Counted from the first letter of the stretch, positions 16,048 through 24,570 are shown. The stretch is DNA of 41,801 nucleotides from Chromatiales bacterium (GCA_024762475.1 JANTHJ010000016.1:1-41801), one strand, 5' to 3'. A program made the numbers and translations. Notes: generated from the sequence alone by a model not told the origin.

Positions 16048-16575
16048 ATGGATCTGTTGGAGTTCGAGGCGGAGCAGCTGTATTTCGATGAGCCGATCGA
16101 CCCGGCTGCGGAGGCGGCGATCGAAAGAGCGGCCGAGCGCTACGGCGACGATGAGGCAGAGCATCTGCTCATGCGCTCTTACTTCCTGGAGCCCGAGCAC
16201 CCGCTGGTGCTCGTTGCTGTGTATCGTTATTTCTACTATCAACACCGTTACGACGATGCCCTGAAGGTGGCCGATCGGGTGTTGCGGATCTTTGCGCGGC
16301 GGCTCGGACTTCCGGAGCAATGGCAGACGCTTGATCGAAACAGCTTCGAGAACAGCGTGCTGGTTTCGATGACCATGTTGCGCTTCTACATGCTCGCGCT
16401 CAAGGGGGCGGGCTATCTCGAGCTGCGCCTCGGTGAGCATGAGCGGGCATTGCAGCGGCTGCGAAAGGTGGCCGAACTGGATGAGGGCGACCGAATGGGT
16501 GCCCAGACACTGATCGATGTGGCATTGGAGTCACTTCAACAGGCGCGAGAGTCGGAACAACGGGCGCAGGCCTGA
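16048..16575 (+). CDS. TPR-like nif-associated protein, second copy
   Basis: A 175-residue helical protein starting one base after cysE. Helix pairs with TPR-like spacing cover residues 35-80 (HPLVLVAVYRYFYYQHRYDDALKVADRVL in parts) and 110-150. It shares the block order of the protein at 4210-4719, including the W-x-x-LD segment, the LALKGAGYLELRLGEHERAL helix and the LDEGDRMGAQ ending. It has an acidic N-terminus and no signal or metal motif. The role is unknown; the position between cysE and nifW suggests a scaffold or chaperone-like part in nitrogenase maturation (inference). Confidence 0.78.
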   Translation: MDLLEFEAEQLYFDEPIDPAAEAAIERAAERYGDDEAEHLLMRSYFLEPEHPLVLVAVYRYFYYQHRYDDALKVADRVLRIFARRLGLPEQWQTLDRNSFENSVLVSMTMLRFYMLALKGAGYLELRLGEHERALQRLRKVAELDEGDRMGAQTLIDVALESLQQARESEQRAQA

Positions 16576-16629
16576 CCGGCCATTGAGAGACAGCATTTCC
16601 AACACCTGGCCAAGCAAGGGGGCAGTGAC

Positions 16630-16968
16630 ATGAGTGAGAGTGATTTCGAACTGGACCTGGACGAGCTGAGCAGTGCAGAGGACTTCCTGGAATACTTCGA
16701 TATTCCCTTCGATCCTGGGGTGGTGCACGTCAATCGGCTGCACATCCTGCAGCGGTTTCATGATTACCTGGGAAAGCTCGATGAACTGCCCGGGGACGAG
16801 CAATCGCTACGGCTTGTTTATGCGGGGTGGCTGGAGCGTGCTTACCTGGACTTTGTCGAGTCCGACGCATTGACAGAAAAGGTGTTCCGCGTGTTCCACA
16901 TGCATGAGCCGCAGACGGTGGAGATCCCGCTTGCGGAGCTCGCGCCCCAGGCGAGCCCAAACCGGTAA
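16630..16968 (+). CDS. nifW: NifW, nitrogenase-protective protein
   Basis: A 112-residue NifW, which associates with NifDK and is needed for full MoFe-protein activity, apparently during P-cluster or oxygen-sensitive maturation steps. The typical text is LSSAEDFLEYFDIPFDPGVVHVNRLHILQRF (in two parts, residues about 14-44) and LVYAGWLERAYLDFV. The length is normal for the family. The start follows GGGGGCA by about 7 bases. It lies 54 bases after the TPR gene and 6 before nifZ. Confidence 0.95.
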   Translation: MSESDFELDLDELSSAEDFLEYFDIPFDPGVVHVNRLHILQRFHDYLGKLDELPGDEQSLRLVYAGWLERAYLDFVESDALTEKVFRVFHMHEPQTVEIPLAELAPQASPNR

Positions 16969-16974
16969 CCCCCC

Positions 16975-17433
16975 ATGCGGCCGAGGTTCGAGTACGGCGA
17001 CGAGGTGCGGGTGATCCGCAACGTGCGCAACGACGGCACCTATCCCGGGCTGGAAACCGGGGCACTACTGGTTCGCCGGGGCAGTGTCGGCTATGTCCGC
17101 GATGTTGGCACTTTTCTCCAGGATCAGTTGGTTTATTCGGTCGACTTCTTCGAAGAGCAGCGGCTCATCGGCTGCCGCGAGCAGGAAATTCAACTGGCCA
17201 GCGACCCGTGGATCCCTTCGCGTTTCGAATTTCGTGAAAAGGTCACGCCCCGAACAGCGCTGGGGATCGCGGGCGAGGTGGTCGCGCGGCCAGGCGACAG
17301 CGGCGAAGTGGAAAAGGTGCTGCGCGAGGCCGAAGGTGGGCCGGTCTACCATGTGCGTTTCAATGGGCGGACCCTGCTCGTCCCGGAAACGGCTCTGGAC
17401 GCGTACGAGACGGACGCGGAGGCTGCTGAATGA
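16975..17433 (+). CDS. nifZ: NifZ, P-cluster maturation protein
   Basis: A 152-residue NifZ, required for formation of the second P-cluster of NifDK. The N-terminal domain has RFEYGDEVRVIRNVRNDGTYPG, then LLVRRGSVGYVRDVGTF and the LIGCREQEIQL end (residues about 59-69). A second SH3-like repeat follows (REKVTPRTALGIAGEVVARPGD, VYHVRFNGRTLLVPE), as in longer NifZ proteins. It starts 6 bases after nifW and overlaps nifM by four bases. The minus-strand gene at 10244 holds a shorter relative. Confidence 0.95.
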   Translation: MRPRFEYGDEVRVIRNVRNDGTYPGLETGALLVRRGSVGYVRDVGTFLQDQLVYSVDFFEEQRLIGCREQEIQLASDPWIPSRFEFREKVTPRTALGIAGEVVARPGDSGEVEKVLREAEGGPVYHVRFNGRTLLVPETALDAYETDAEAAE

Positions 17434-18317
17434 ATCTCCATGGCGAACGGCAGGGCTACGATGGTGAGTTCGCGTACCACATGTTGCGCAGTGCGCTCGA
17501 CCGTTACCGCTGCAACCTCAGCGAACTGGACGAGGATCAGCTTCGCCAGGTGAGGGAAAAGGCGAGCAAGAGCTATGAGCTGGAGTCGCTGGTGCTTTCT
17601 TCGGAAGAGGCCCGAGATCTGATCATACCGGACGAGCTGGTGGAGCGGGCCATGAGCGAGGTGGCGGGGCGCTATCCCAGTGAAGAAGAATTCGTCGAGG
17701 ACCTTCGGGCCAACGGACTTGGGCATGATGCGTTGCGCGGGGCTTTGCACCGGGAGCTGATTTTCGACGCGGTGATGCAGCGGGTGGCCGCCCGGAGTGC
17801 TGATATCAACGACATCGATGTGCGGCTGTTCTACGAAATGCATGGCGACCGGTTTGCCTCTGCTGAGACGAGAACGGCCCGGCATATACTGGTTACCGTC
17901 AACCCGGATTACCCTGAGAACACTCCGGCGATGGCGCAGGCCCGGATTCAGGAGGCGGTGAGACGCCTGAAGGGTAAACCGAACCGTTTTCACGATATTG
18001 CGCGGCGTTATTCCGAATGCCCCACTGCAATGGAGGGTGGTCGACTCGGCGAGGTCCGCAAAGGCGTGCTCTACCCGGAACTCGATGCCTGTCTTTTCTC
18101 CCTGCAGGAGGGCGAAATCAGCGATGTCATCGAAAGCGAGATGGGATTTCACATTCTGTACTGCGAAAAGATCAAGCCGGGAAAACGCCTGGCCTTCAGC
18201 AAGGCGGCGCCGCGAATACGTGAGCTGCTGAAAAAGCGGCGTGCGCGGAATTGCCAGAAGGCCTGGCTCGCCGCGCTGCAAGAACATCGAACAGGTGAAG
18301 TCGATGACCGACGGTAA
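17430..18317 (+). CDS. nifM: NifM, NifH-maturing peptidyl-prolyl isomerase
   Basis: A 295-residue NifM with an N-terminal helical domain and a C-terminal parvulin (PpiC) domain at about residues 145-250 (TARHILVTVNPDYPENTP, then FHDIARRYSECPTAMEGGRLGEV, then FSLQEGEISDVIESEMGFHILYCEK). It is needed for accumulation of active NifH, probably by cis-trans isomerisation of a proline. It has no signal peptide, unlike periplasmic parvulins. The ATG overlaps the nifZ stop, and clpX starts 14 bases before the nifM stop. Confidence 0.95.
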   Translation: MNLHGERQGYDGEFAYHMLRSALDRYRCNLSELDEDQLRQVREKASKSYELESLVLSSEEARDLIIPDELVERAMSEVAGRYPSEEEFVEDLRANGLGHDALRGALHRELIFDAVMQRVAARSADINDIDVRLFYEMHGDRFASAETRTARHILVTVNPDYPENTPAMAQARIQEAVRRLKGKPNRFHDIARRYSECPTAMEGGRLGEVRKGVLYPELDACLFSLQEGEISDVIESEMGFHILYCEKIKPGKRLAFSKAAPRIRELLKKRRARNCQKAWLAALQEHRTGEVDDRR

Positions 18318-19545
18318 GGCGCATTGCTCCTTCTGCGGGGCGCAACAGGGACCGGAGTTGCCGCTGATCGCTGGCGAAGAGGGGCATATTTGCGAAGAGT
18401 GCGTTCGCCTGGCCTCTCAGGTGGTGTCGAGCTGGGGGCGCAAGCGTGCGGCCACCCGGCCCCTGAAGAATCTGCTCAAACCGGTGGAGCTTAAGGCGCG
18501 ACTCGATGACTATGTGATCGGCCAGGATCTGGCCAAAGAAACCCTTGCGGTCTCGGTATACAACCACTACAAACGCCTGAACATGGAGAGTGGCGGGCCA
18601 CGCATGCAGCCGGCAAACGACGATGTCGAGGTGGAGAAGTCCAACATTCTCCTGCTCGGACCGTCGGGCACCGGCAAGACCCTCCTGGCCTCGACCCTGG
18701 CCAGAATTGTCGGCGTTCCCTTCGTCATTGCCGACGCCACCACCCTGACCCAGGCCGGATATGTGGGAGAGGATGTCGAGAGCATCCTGGCGCGCTTGCT
18801 GGATGCGGCCGATGGAAATCAGGATCTGGCCGAATGGGGAATCGTCTACATCGACGAAATTGACAAGCTGGCGCGGGCGGGAGAGTCGGTTCACGGCACC
18901 CGGGACGTGTCCGGGGAAGGGGTGCAGCAGGCCCTGCTCAAACTCGTGGAAGGATCCCGGGTCAAGCTGGGTAACAAGGGCCAGAAATCGCAGGGCGGGG
19001 AACAGGTCATCGACACCCGTAACATCCTGTTCATTGCCGGTGGCGCCTTCGCCGGCCTGGAGCGTGTGCTGGAACGACGGATGGGACAGGCCGAACGTGG
19101 CATCGGCTTCCATGTCGACCTGACGAATGCCGAGACAACCTACGAGGCCTGCCGGGTATTCGAACAGACCGAGCCCGGTGACCTCCGCCATTTCGGACTG
19201 ATCCCCGAATTCATTGGCCGTTTCCCGATCATTACGGCGCTCCACGACCTGGACGAACAGAGTCTGGTAAAGATCCTCACCGAACCCCGAAACGCCTTGA
19301 TAAGACAGTATCAGCGCCTGTTCGAGTTCGATGGCGTAGCCCTGGAATTCACCGATGACGCGCTGCTGGCCATTGCGCGCCAGGCCATCGACCGTGGTAC
19401 CGGCGCGCGTGGCTTGAGGGGAGTCCTGGAGGGCCTGTTGCGCAAGGCCATGTACGAACTGCCCTCGGCGGAAGGGGAGCGTGAGTACCTGGTGGACGGA
19501 CAGGCCGTAGAGATGGGCGAGATCAGGCGGGCTGCATCGGGGTAG
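18304..19545 (+). CDS. clpX: Nif-cluster ClpX-type AAA+ unfoldase
   Basis: A 413-residue ClpX homologue. The zinc domain has Cys8, 11, 30 and 33; Walker A is GPSGTGKT (119-126); the pore loop is GYVG (152-155); Walker B is VYIDEID (181-187). The IGF loop that docks ClpP is present (ERGIGFHVD). The RKH loop that recognises ssrA-type substrates in E. coli ClpX is not conserved: the aligned segment reads GNKGQKSQGGEQ. It is the last gene of the nifV operon, exactly as clpX2 in Azotobacter, and is not next to clpP. Inference: a second, nif-regulated ClpX with its own substrates, perhaps turnover of nitrogenase assembly proteins. Confidence 0.92.
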   Translation: MTDGKAHCSFCGAQQGPELPLIAGEEGHICEECVRLASQVVSSWGRKRAATRPLKNLLKPVELKARLDDYVIGQDLAKETLAVSVYNHYKRLNMESGGPRMQPANDDVEVEKSNILLLGPSGTGKTLLASTLARIVGVPFVIADATTLTQAGYVGEDVESILARLLDAADGNQDLAEWGIVYIDEIDKLARAGESVHGTRDVSGEGVQQALLKLVEGSRVKLGNKGQKSQGGEQVIDTRNILFIAGGAFAGLERVLERRMGQAERGIGFHVDLTNAETTYEACRVFEQTEPGDLRHFGLIPEFIGRFPIITALHDLDEQSLVKILTEPRNALIRQYQRLFEFDGVALEFTDDALLAIARQAIDRGTGARGLRGVLEGLLRKAMYELPSAEGEREYLVDGQAVEMGEIRRAASG

Positions 19546-19632
19546 GTGGGTGCATCCCGCGCCCGGATCCCATCAAACAGCGGCGTGCGGATGGCTACGT
19601 TGTGCAATGCAATCAACTGCTCTCCGCCCGCT

Positions 19633-19653
19633 TTGGCGAGCGGCAACCGCCAA
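19633..19653. terminator. Weak hairpin between clpX and rhodanese genes
   Basis: TTGGCG at 19633-19638 pairs with CGCCAA at 19648-19653; an inner GCGG-CAA-CCGC hairpin competes with it. It lies in the 112-base gap between convergent stops. No T run follows, so its terminator role is only suggested by position. Confidence 0.3.
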
Positions 19654-19657
19654 TCTC

Positions 19658-20116
19658 TTACCTGTTGGTCGGTCTTACCGGCAATCCCTGCTGTCTCCAT
19701 CCGATGTAGCCGTCGGCATAGTTCTTCACGTTGCGGTACCCCATCTCCTGCAGGGTCCTTGCAGCGAGCGGGCTGCGGTAGTTGGCGCCGCAATACACGA
19801 CGATGGGTGTGTCCGGGTCCTGGGCGTACCGACCAATGCGGAACTCCAGCCAGCCACGCGGAATCACAATGTTGTTCGGGGCATCGATGGTGCCTCCCAT
19901 CGCCTTCACCTCGCCGGGGGTGCGTACATCGACAAGCACGAGGTCCGGTCTCTGTCGCAGCATCGTCTGCAGTCCGGCGGTGTCGACGTCAGCGACGTGC
20001 TGCTGGGCCTCGCGCTGCATGTCCTCGCCGGTCTTGAGCGTGTCCGCCGCGATGGCGGAGTTGACCGAGAGCGTGGCCAGGGCGATCGTGGCGATGACTA
20101 GGTGATGTGATTTCAT
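19658..20116 (-). CDS. Exported single-domain rhodanese
   Basis: A 152-residue protein with a signal peptide (MKSHHLVIATIALATLSVNS, cleavage likely after AIA at residue 23) and a rhodanese domain. The active-site Cys109 is in VVYCGANYRS, and LVDVRTPGEV gives the D-x-R strand. The start at 20116 was chosen over an upstream in-frame ATG because it begins the signal peptide and has AAGAGG about 8 bases upstream. Predicted role: periplasmic sulfurtransferase, plausible in a sulfur oxidiser. It is the second gene of a two-gene unit with the larger rhodanese-fold protein, 35 bases upstream. Confidence 0.88.
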   Translation of the reverse strand: MKSHHLVIATIALATLSVNSAIAADTLKTGEDMQREAQQHVADVDTAGLQTMLRQRPDLVLVDVRTPGEVKAMGGTIDAPNNIVIPRGWLEFRIGRYAQDPDTPIVVYCGANYRSPLAARTLQEMGYRNVKNYADGYIGWRQQGLPVRPTNR

Positions 20117-20151
20117 GGCGTTCGCCTCTTGCTGATCGTGGTCGTACTGTA

Positions 20152-21078
20152 TCACCCGCCCCAGGATCCACCCATATCGTCAGAATAGTCGTCGATCGCC
20201 TCGTCGCCGAAGCCTTCCCACTCAACGAAAGAGCCGTCATACAGTCGGACGTCCCGGTGGCCCAGAATCTCATGCAGGGCGAACCAGCCGACGGCGGCGA
20301 GGAAGCCGGTATCGCTGAAGACGATCAGCGGGGCCGAGGGGTTGGTGACGATATCGGAGAAGAGCTGTTGCATCGACGCTCGGTCGCGGTAGCGCCCATC
20401 GCGGATCATGAGGGCGGCGGCCGGCACATTGACGGCCCCCTTGATGGTGCCTTCGAGAGAGACCTGCGGATGTTTATTGTTGCCGAAGAAGTGCTCAGCG
20501 TCGCGCAGGTCGATGGGCGGAACGTCGTAGTCCTCGCCGAGATAGACATCGTCGTATCCTGCCAACAGGTGAGGCCTCCAGTGCGCAGAGGGTGTCGTTG
20601 GCTGGGCGGCTCGGCAGTGTTCGGCCAGTGGCAGAGCGGCGTGTTCCCAGGCGGGTAGCCCGCCATCGAGCAAGGACAATCGAGTGAACCCGGCGAGGCG
20701 CAGGGCCCAGAGCACCCGAGCCGCAGCCGCCTGGTGCGCCAGGGTGGGCCCGGTGGCGGCAATGACCACCGGTCTTTCCGGGGCCAGCCCGAGGCGTCCG
20801 ATCAGGCGCACCAGTTCGGGCTGTTCCGGGAGCATGCCCGGCACCTCACCTTGGGTGACCTCCCAGCCGTCCTCGGGATATCGGGTCAGTTGGGCGCCTG
20901 GTATGCATCCCTCTCGCTCGTCTGGTGCCAGCTGCCAGGCAACCAGGAGTACCAGCGGGGCTGGATTATTCGCCAGGCGGTCGGCCAGTGCGCCAGGCTC
21001 GATCAATGCGGATTGGGCGATCGCGACGCGACAGAGGGGAAAGAGCAGGCACAGGGCAAGAAGGACAGGTCGCGGCAT
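20152..21078 (-). CDS. Exported two-domain rhodanese-fold protein lacking active Cys
   Basis: A 308-residue protein with a signal peptide (MPRPVLLALCLLFPLCRVAI, then AQS) and two rhodanese folds (about residues 25-155 and 170-295). In the C-terminal domain, where active enzymes carry a Cys-x-x-G loop, the sequence is VFSDTGFLAAVGW with Ser255; the N-terminal domain has IAATGPTLAHQAAAARV, also without Cys. It should therefore not form a persulfide. The start at 21078 was chosen because it begins the signal peptide; the open frame extends 25 codons further. It ends with an acidic DDYSDDMGGSWGG tail. It may bind sulfur compounds or act as a partner of the active rhodanese encoded next. Confidence 0.82.
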   Translation of the reverse strand: MPRPVLLALCLLFPLCRVAIAQSALIEPGALADRLANNPAPLVLLVAWQLAPDEREGCIPGAQLTRYPEDGWEVTQGEVPGMLPEQPELVRLIGRLGLAPERPVVIAATGPTLAHQAAAARVLWALRLAGFTRLSLLDGGLPAWEHAALPLAEHCRAAQPTTPSAHWRPHLLAGYDDVYLGEDYDVPPIDLRDAEHFFGNNKHPQVSLEGTIKGAVNVPAAALMIRDGRYRDRASMQQLFSDIVTNPSAPLIVFSDTGFLAAVGWFALHEILGHRDVRLYDGSFVEWEGFGDEAIDDYSDDMGGSWGG

Positions 21079-21256
21079 TGTTCGGGTCGAAGCGTGGTGA
21101 GAGTGTGAATACTTTGCCCTGTTTTGGGGCTCCAGGTAGATATCCTGGTGCAATCATACGTCAAGGCCTCCACGTGCCCGGTTTTGGACCCTTGGCAATG
21201 ACATGGCGTGCTGATCCGCTAGAATAGGCGCGAAAATTGCTTGGTATAGCTGCTAA

Positions 21257-21455
21257 GGAAGCGCTGATCAATTCGTAATACGGCAACTTGCGTCGCAAAA
21301 TCGCCCATTTCTGCGTTGCGGATCCTCGCAATAGCCAGCTACAAGGTGAATCGCGAAGCGAGAGAGGGTCCCCTGGGGGATTACGTGCGATTCGCGCCTT
21401 GAACTGGACGATTTTTCACCACAATCTGTTCGCGCCAGAATTAATCAGAGCTTCC
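21257..21455. mobile_element. MITE-like element, 199 bp, IS5-type ends
   Basis: Terminal inverted repeats of 18 bases, GGAAGCGCTGATCAATTC at 21257-21274 and GGAAGCTCTGATTAATTC (reverse complement of 21438-21455), agree at 16 of 18 positions. The element is flanked on both sides by CTAA (21253-21256 and 21456-21459), a 4-base direct repeat fitting the YTAR target of IS5-family transposases. There is no transposase inside, so it would be moved in trans. It lies in the 525-base gap between the divergent rhodanese and glycerate kinase genes. Outside the element this gap holds no gene that I can see. Confidence 0.78.
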
Positions 21456-21603
21456 CTAAGGTGCCGAGCAGGCGTAAACGAACCGGGCGCAGACCATCTT
21501 TGCGTGGCAAAGATGCAGGTGGGTGTCCCGAGCGGTCTTCGTCGAGGTCGGCCGTGGATCATTGAGGAGAATCGTCGCCAATGTGGAGGATTTCAGGGGG
21601 AGG

Positions 21604-22518
21604 ATGTTGAACAGGCCTTTGTCGATGCAGACCTTCCTGCGCGCTCACCAGTTGCCCGATTCCTATATTTCCCTGGCAAAGCGCTGGTTCGAATCGCTGG
21701 CGACGGACATCGCCGGTTATCAGGCTGAGGCAGGTCGGCCCCTGGTCGTGGGCATCAACGGCAGCCAGGGCTCGGGCAAGAGTACCCTGGCCTCCCTCTT
21801 GAACCTGTTGCTCAGCTCGGTGCACGGGCTGAACGTGATCGATCTGTCGATCGATGATTTCTATCTGACCCGCGGCCAACGTGAAGAACTGGCGCAGCGG
21901 GTGCATCCGCTGTTGGCCACGCGCGGAGTGCCGGGTACCCACGATACCCGATTGATGGCCCTGACCTTGAAATTCCTGTGCGGCAGTAGCGTTGCGGTGC
22001 CCATCCCACGCTTCGACAAGGCGCGGGACGACCGGGTGCCGGCCGAGCAATGGGAACAGGTGCAGGCGCCGCTGGACGTAGTGATCCTGGAAGGCTGGTG
22101 TCTGGGTGCCCCGCCGGAAGAACCCGAGAGACTGGAGGCCCCGATCAACGAGCTGGAGAGGACCGAAGATCCGGACGGGGTGTGGCGCCGCTACGTCAAC
22201 GACTGTATCCGGCGCGACTATCAGCCTATCTATGACACTATCGACATCTGGGCCATGTTGCAGGTGCCATCGTTCGAGCGCGTCTACCAATGGCGGCTGG
22301 AGCAGGAACAGAAGCTGGCCCAACGTCAGGCAGATATACCGGAAGGGGCCGACCGGGTCATGAGTCCTTCGGAGCTGGCGCGCTTCATTCAGCACTATCA
22401 GCGCCTGACCGAGCAGGCGCTGCGCACGCTGCCAGAAAGAGTGAACTACCTGTACCGACTGGACGCGGAACGTCAGATCATCGAAGCACGTTGTCCCCGC
22501 CCGGTAGCACTGGCATGA
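21604..22518 (+). CDS. Glycerate kinase (plant-type GLYK fold)
   Basis: A 304-residue P-loop kinase of the GLYK/phosphoribulokinase-like family. Walker A is GSQGSGKST (53-61); DLSIDDFYLTRGQREEL (about 79-96), HPLLATRGVPGTHD and VPIPRFDKARDDR follow, and VVILEGWCLGAPP is the Walker B region. Plant and cyanobacterial members phosphorylate D-glycerate to 3-phosphoglycerate. The start is uncertain: ATG 21604 is used, but its SD (AGGGGG) is very close; GTG 21583 and ATG 21625 are alternatives. It overlaps the next gene by four bases. In this operon it would recycle glycerate released from glucosylglycerate, and it could also serve phosphoglycolate salvage beside RuBisCO. Confidence 0.85.
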   Translation: MLNRPLSMQTFLRAHQLPDSYISLAKRWFESLATDIAGYQAEAGRPLVVGINGSQGSGKSTLASLLNLLLSSVHGLNVIDLSIDDFYLTRGQREELAQRVHPLLATRGVPGTHDTRLMALTLKFLCGSSVAVPIPRFDKARDDRVPAEQWEQVQAPLDVVILEGWCLGAPPEEPERLEAPINELERTEDPDGVWRRYVNDCIRRDYQPIYDTIDIWAMLQVPSFERVYQWRLEQEQKLAQRQADIPEGADRVMSPSELARFIQHYQRLTEQALRTLPERVNYLYRLDAERQIIEARCPRPVALA

Positions 22519-23342
22519 CGTCGATTGCCATCTATACCGATCTGGACGGCACCCTCCTGGATCACCACGACTATTCTCATGCGCCCGCCGACCCGCTGTT
22601 GCAACGCCTGGAAGCGCAGGGCATCCCGGTGATCTTCTGCACCAGCAAGACGCGCGCTGAACTGCTGCGCTTGCGCCAGGAACTGAACAATCGTCATCCC
22701 TTCATCGCCGAGAACGGTGCCGCGGTGTTCATTCCCGATGGCTATCTGCCCGTGCGACCGGCCGATGTCGTGACGGGGGGCGGTTTCTGGGTGAAGGCCT
22801 TCGTGCCGGGGCGTTCGCATTGGCTCGCATTGCTGAGGCAGGTACCGAATCGGTTCGCCGGCCGGTTCCGGCCCTTTCATGACATGACGGTCGACCAGCT
22901 GGCCGACCTGACGGGTCTGTCGCCAGAGGAAGCACTACTGGCGGCCAAGAGAGAGTATGGTGAGCCCGTCCAGTGGCTGGGGAGCGACGCGGACCGCGAG
23001 GATTTTGTCGAGGCGCTGGAGCGGCTCGGCGCCCGGGTGCTGCGCGGCGGACGATTTCTGCATGTTTCGGGCGACTGTGACAAGGGCCGGGCGATGCACT
23101 GGCTCAATCAACAGCTCGGTGCGGGCGGCAGTGCACCGATCACCATCGCACTTGGCGATAGCCAAAACGACGCGGCGATGCTGGAGGCGGCAGATCATGC
23201 CGTTCTCGTGCGCTCTCCCTCCCATCCGTTTCCCCGGCTGCGGCGGACCGAACGCGTGCTGGAGACGTCGGCACCGGGGCCGCGCGGCTGGGCCGAAGGC
23301 GTGGCCAGCGTCGTTACACATATCGATAAAACCCGAGGATAG
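22515..23342 (+). CDS. Mannosyl/glucosyl-3-phosphoglycerate phosphatase
   Basis: A 275-residue HAD-superfamily phosphatase of the MPGP group. Motif I is YTDLDGTLLD (Asp9 nucleophile, Asp11), motif II FCTSKTRAEL with the SKTR text typical of MPGP, then FIAENGAAVFIP, and motif IV ALGDSQNDAAML. It removes phosphate from glucosyl-3-phosphoglycerate (made by the next gene product) to give glucosylglycerate; relatives act on the mannosyl form. The start overlaps the kinase stop as ATGA, and it ends 4 bases before gpgS. Substrate assignment rests on the neighbouring GpgS. Confidence 0.9.
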   Translation: MTSIAIYTDLDGTLLDHHDYSHAPADPLLQRLEAQGIPVIFCTSKTRAELLRLRQELNNRHPFIAENGAAVFIPDGYLPVRPADVVTGGGFWVKAFVPGRSHWLALLRQVPNRFAGRFRPFHDMTVDQLADLTGLSPEEALLAAKREYGEPVQWLGSDADREDFVEALERLGARVLRGGRFLHVSGDCDKGRAMHWLNQQLGAGGSAPITIALGDSQNDAAMLEAADHAVLVRSPSHPFPRLRRTERVLETSAPGPRGWAEGVASVVTHIDKTRG

Positions 23343-23346
23343 AAAC

Positions 23347-24570
23347 ATGGCCGATTTTCATCAGAACGGCATCATTACCACCCTGCACAACCTGTCCGAC
23401 CGCCCGGTACAGGAAATGGAGCGGGAACTGGTGGCCTTCAGCCGACGACGACCCATGGCGCTGGTGCTGCCCTCCCTGTATTCCGAGTTGCAGACCGAGG
23501 CACTGCCGAGAATCGTGCAGGAACTGAGGCAGGTGCCCTATCTGTCGCAAATCGTGATCGGCCTCGATCGGGCGGACGAGGCCGAGTATCGCCATGCCCT
23601 GCAATTCTTCAACGAGCTGTCTCAAAATCACTGTGTGCTTTGGAACGATGGCCCGAGGTTGCGTGAGATCGATGCCGAGCTGATGGAACTGGGCCTGGCT
23701 CCCAAAGAGCCCGGCAAGGGACGCAACGTCTGGTACTGCATGGGCTATGTGCTGGCATCAGGCAGGGCCGAGTCGGTCGCACTGCACGATTGCGATATCC
23801 TTACCTATCGGCGCGACATGCTGGCGCGACTCATCTATCCGGTCGCCAATCCACTGTTCAGCTACGAGTTCTGCAAGGGCTACTATGCCCGGGTCGCCAA
23901 CAACCGCATCAACGGGCGGGTTTCGCGCCTGCTGGTCACGCCACTGATACGCGCCCTGAAGAAGGTCCTGGGCGAGAGCGAATATCTCAACTACATGGAC
24001 AGTTACCGCTATGTCCTGGCCGGCGAATTCTCCTTTCGGCGCGACGTGCTCAACGACATTCGCATCCCCAGTGACTGGGGGCTGGAGATCGGCGTGCTCT
24101 CGGAGATGCACCGTAACTATGCCAACAACCGTCTTTGCCAGGTCGATATCGCCGACGTGTACGATCACAAGCATCAGGATCTCTCGCTGGAAGACAGGAA
24201 GGCGGGCTTATCCCGCATGTCCATCGATATCTGCAAGGCCCTGTTCCGCAAGCTCGCCACCCAGGGCGAGGTGTTTAGTCACGAGACCTTCCGCACCCTC
24301 AAGGCCACCTATTTCCGTATTGCTCTCGACTTTGTCGAAACCTATCGCAACGATGCCCTGATGAACGGACTCGAGTTCGATATCCACCAGGAAGAGGTGG
24401 CGGTCGAACTGTTTGCCCGCAATATCCTGGAGGCGGGGGAGGTGTTCCTCGGCAACCCCATGGAAACACCCTTTATTCCGGCGTGGAATCGGGTGGTCGC
24501 GGCCGTGCCGCACATCTTCGATCGCCTGGTTGCCGCGGTGGAGGCCGATTACGAGGAGTATTCCAGTTGA
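23347..24570 (+). CDS. gpgS: Glucosyl-3-phosphoglycerate synthase
   Basis: A 407-residue GT81-type glycosyltransferase that transfers glucose from NDP-glucose to 3-phosphoglycerate. The nucleotide-sugar motif is HDCD (Asp148-x-Asp150), preceded by [16 protein letters not shown], and [14 protein letters not shown] and [10 protein letters not shown] are typical of GpgS. The first 25 residues contain the substrate-recognition start IITTLHNL. It is soluble. Glucosylglycerate is an osmolyte that accumulates under salt stress combined with nitrogen limitation, which suits a diazotroph. It follows the phosphatase by 4 bases. Confidence 0.9.
   Translation: MADFHQNGIITTLHNLSDRPVQEMERELVAFSRRRPMALVLPSLYSELQTEALPRIVQELRQVPYLSQIVIGLDRADEAEYRHALQFFNELSQNHCVLWNDGPRLREIDAELMELGLAPKEPGKGRNVWYCMGYVLASGRAESVALHDCDILTYRRDMLARLIYPVANPLFSYEFCKGYYARVANNRINGRVSRLLVTPLIRALKKVLGESEYLNYMDSYRYVLAGEFSFRRDVLNDIRIPSDWGLEIGVLSEMHRNYANNRLCQVDIADVYDHKHQDLSLEDRKAGLSRMSIDICKALFRKLATQGEVFSHETFRTLKATYFRIALDFVETYRNDALMNGLEFDIHQEEVAVELFARNILEAGEVFLGNPMETPFIPAWNRVVAAVPHIFDRLVAAVEADYEEYSS

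Noticed and set aside
21226-21241. AGGCGC-N5-TTGCT just upstream of the MITE, a possible sigma-54 promoter for the glycerate kinase operon.
   Set aside because: The -24 half has two mismatches, there is no activator site nearby, and the start would be more than 350 bases from the gene.
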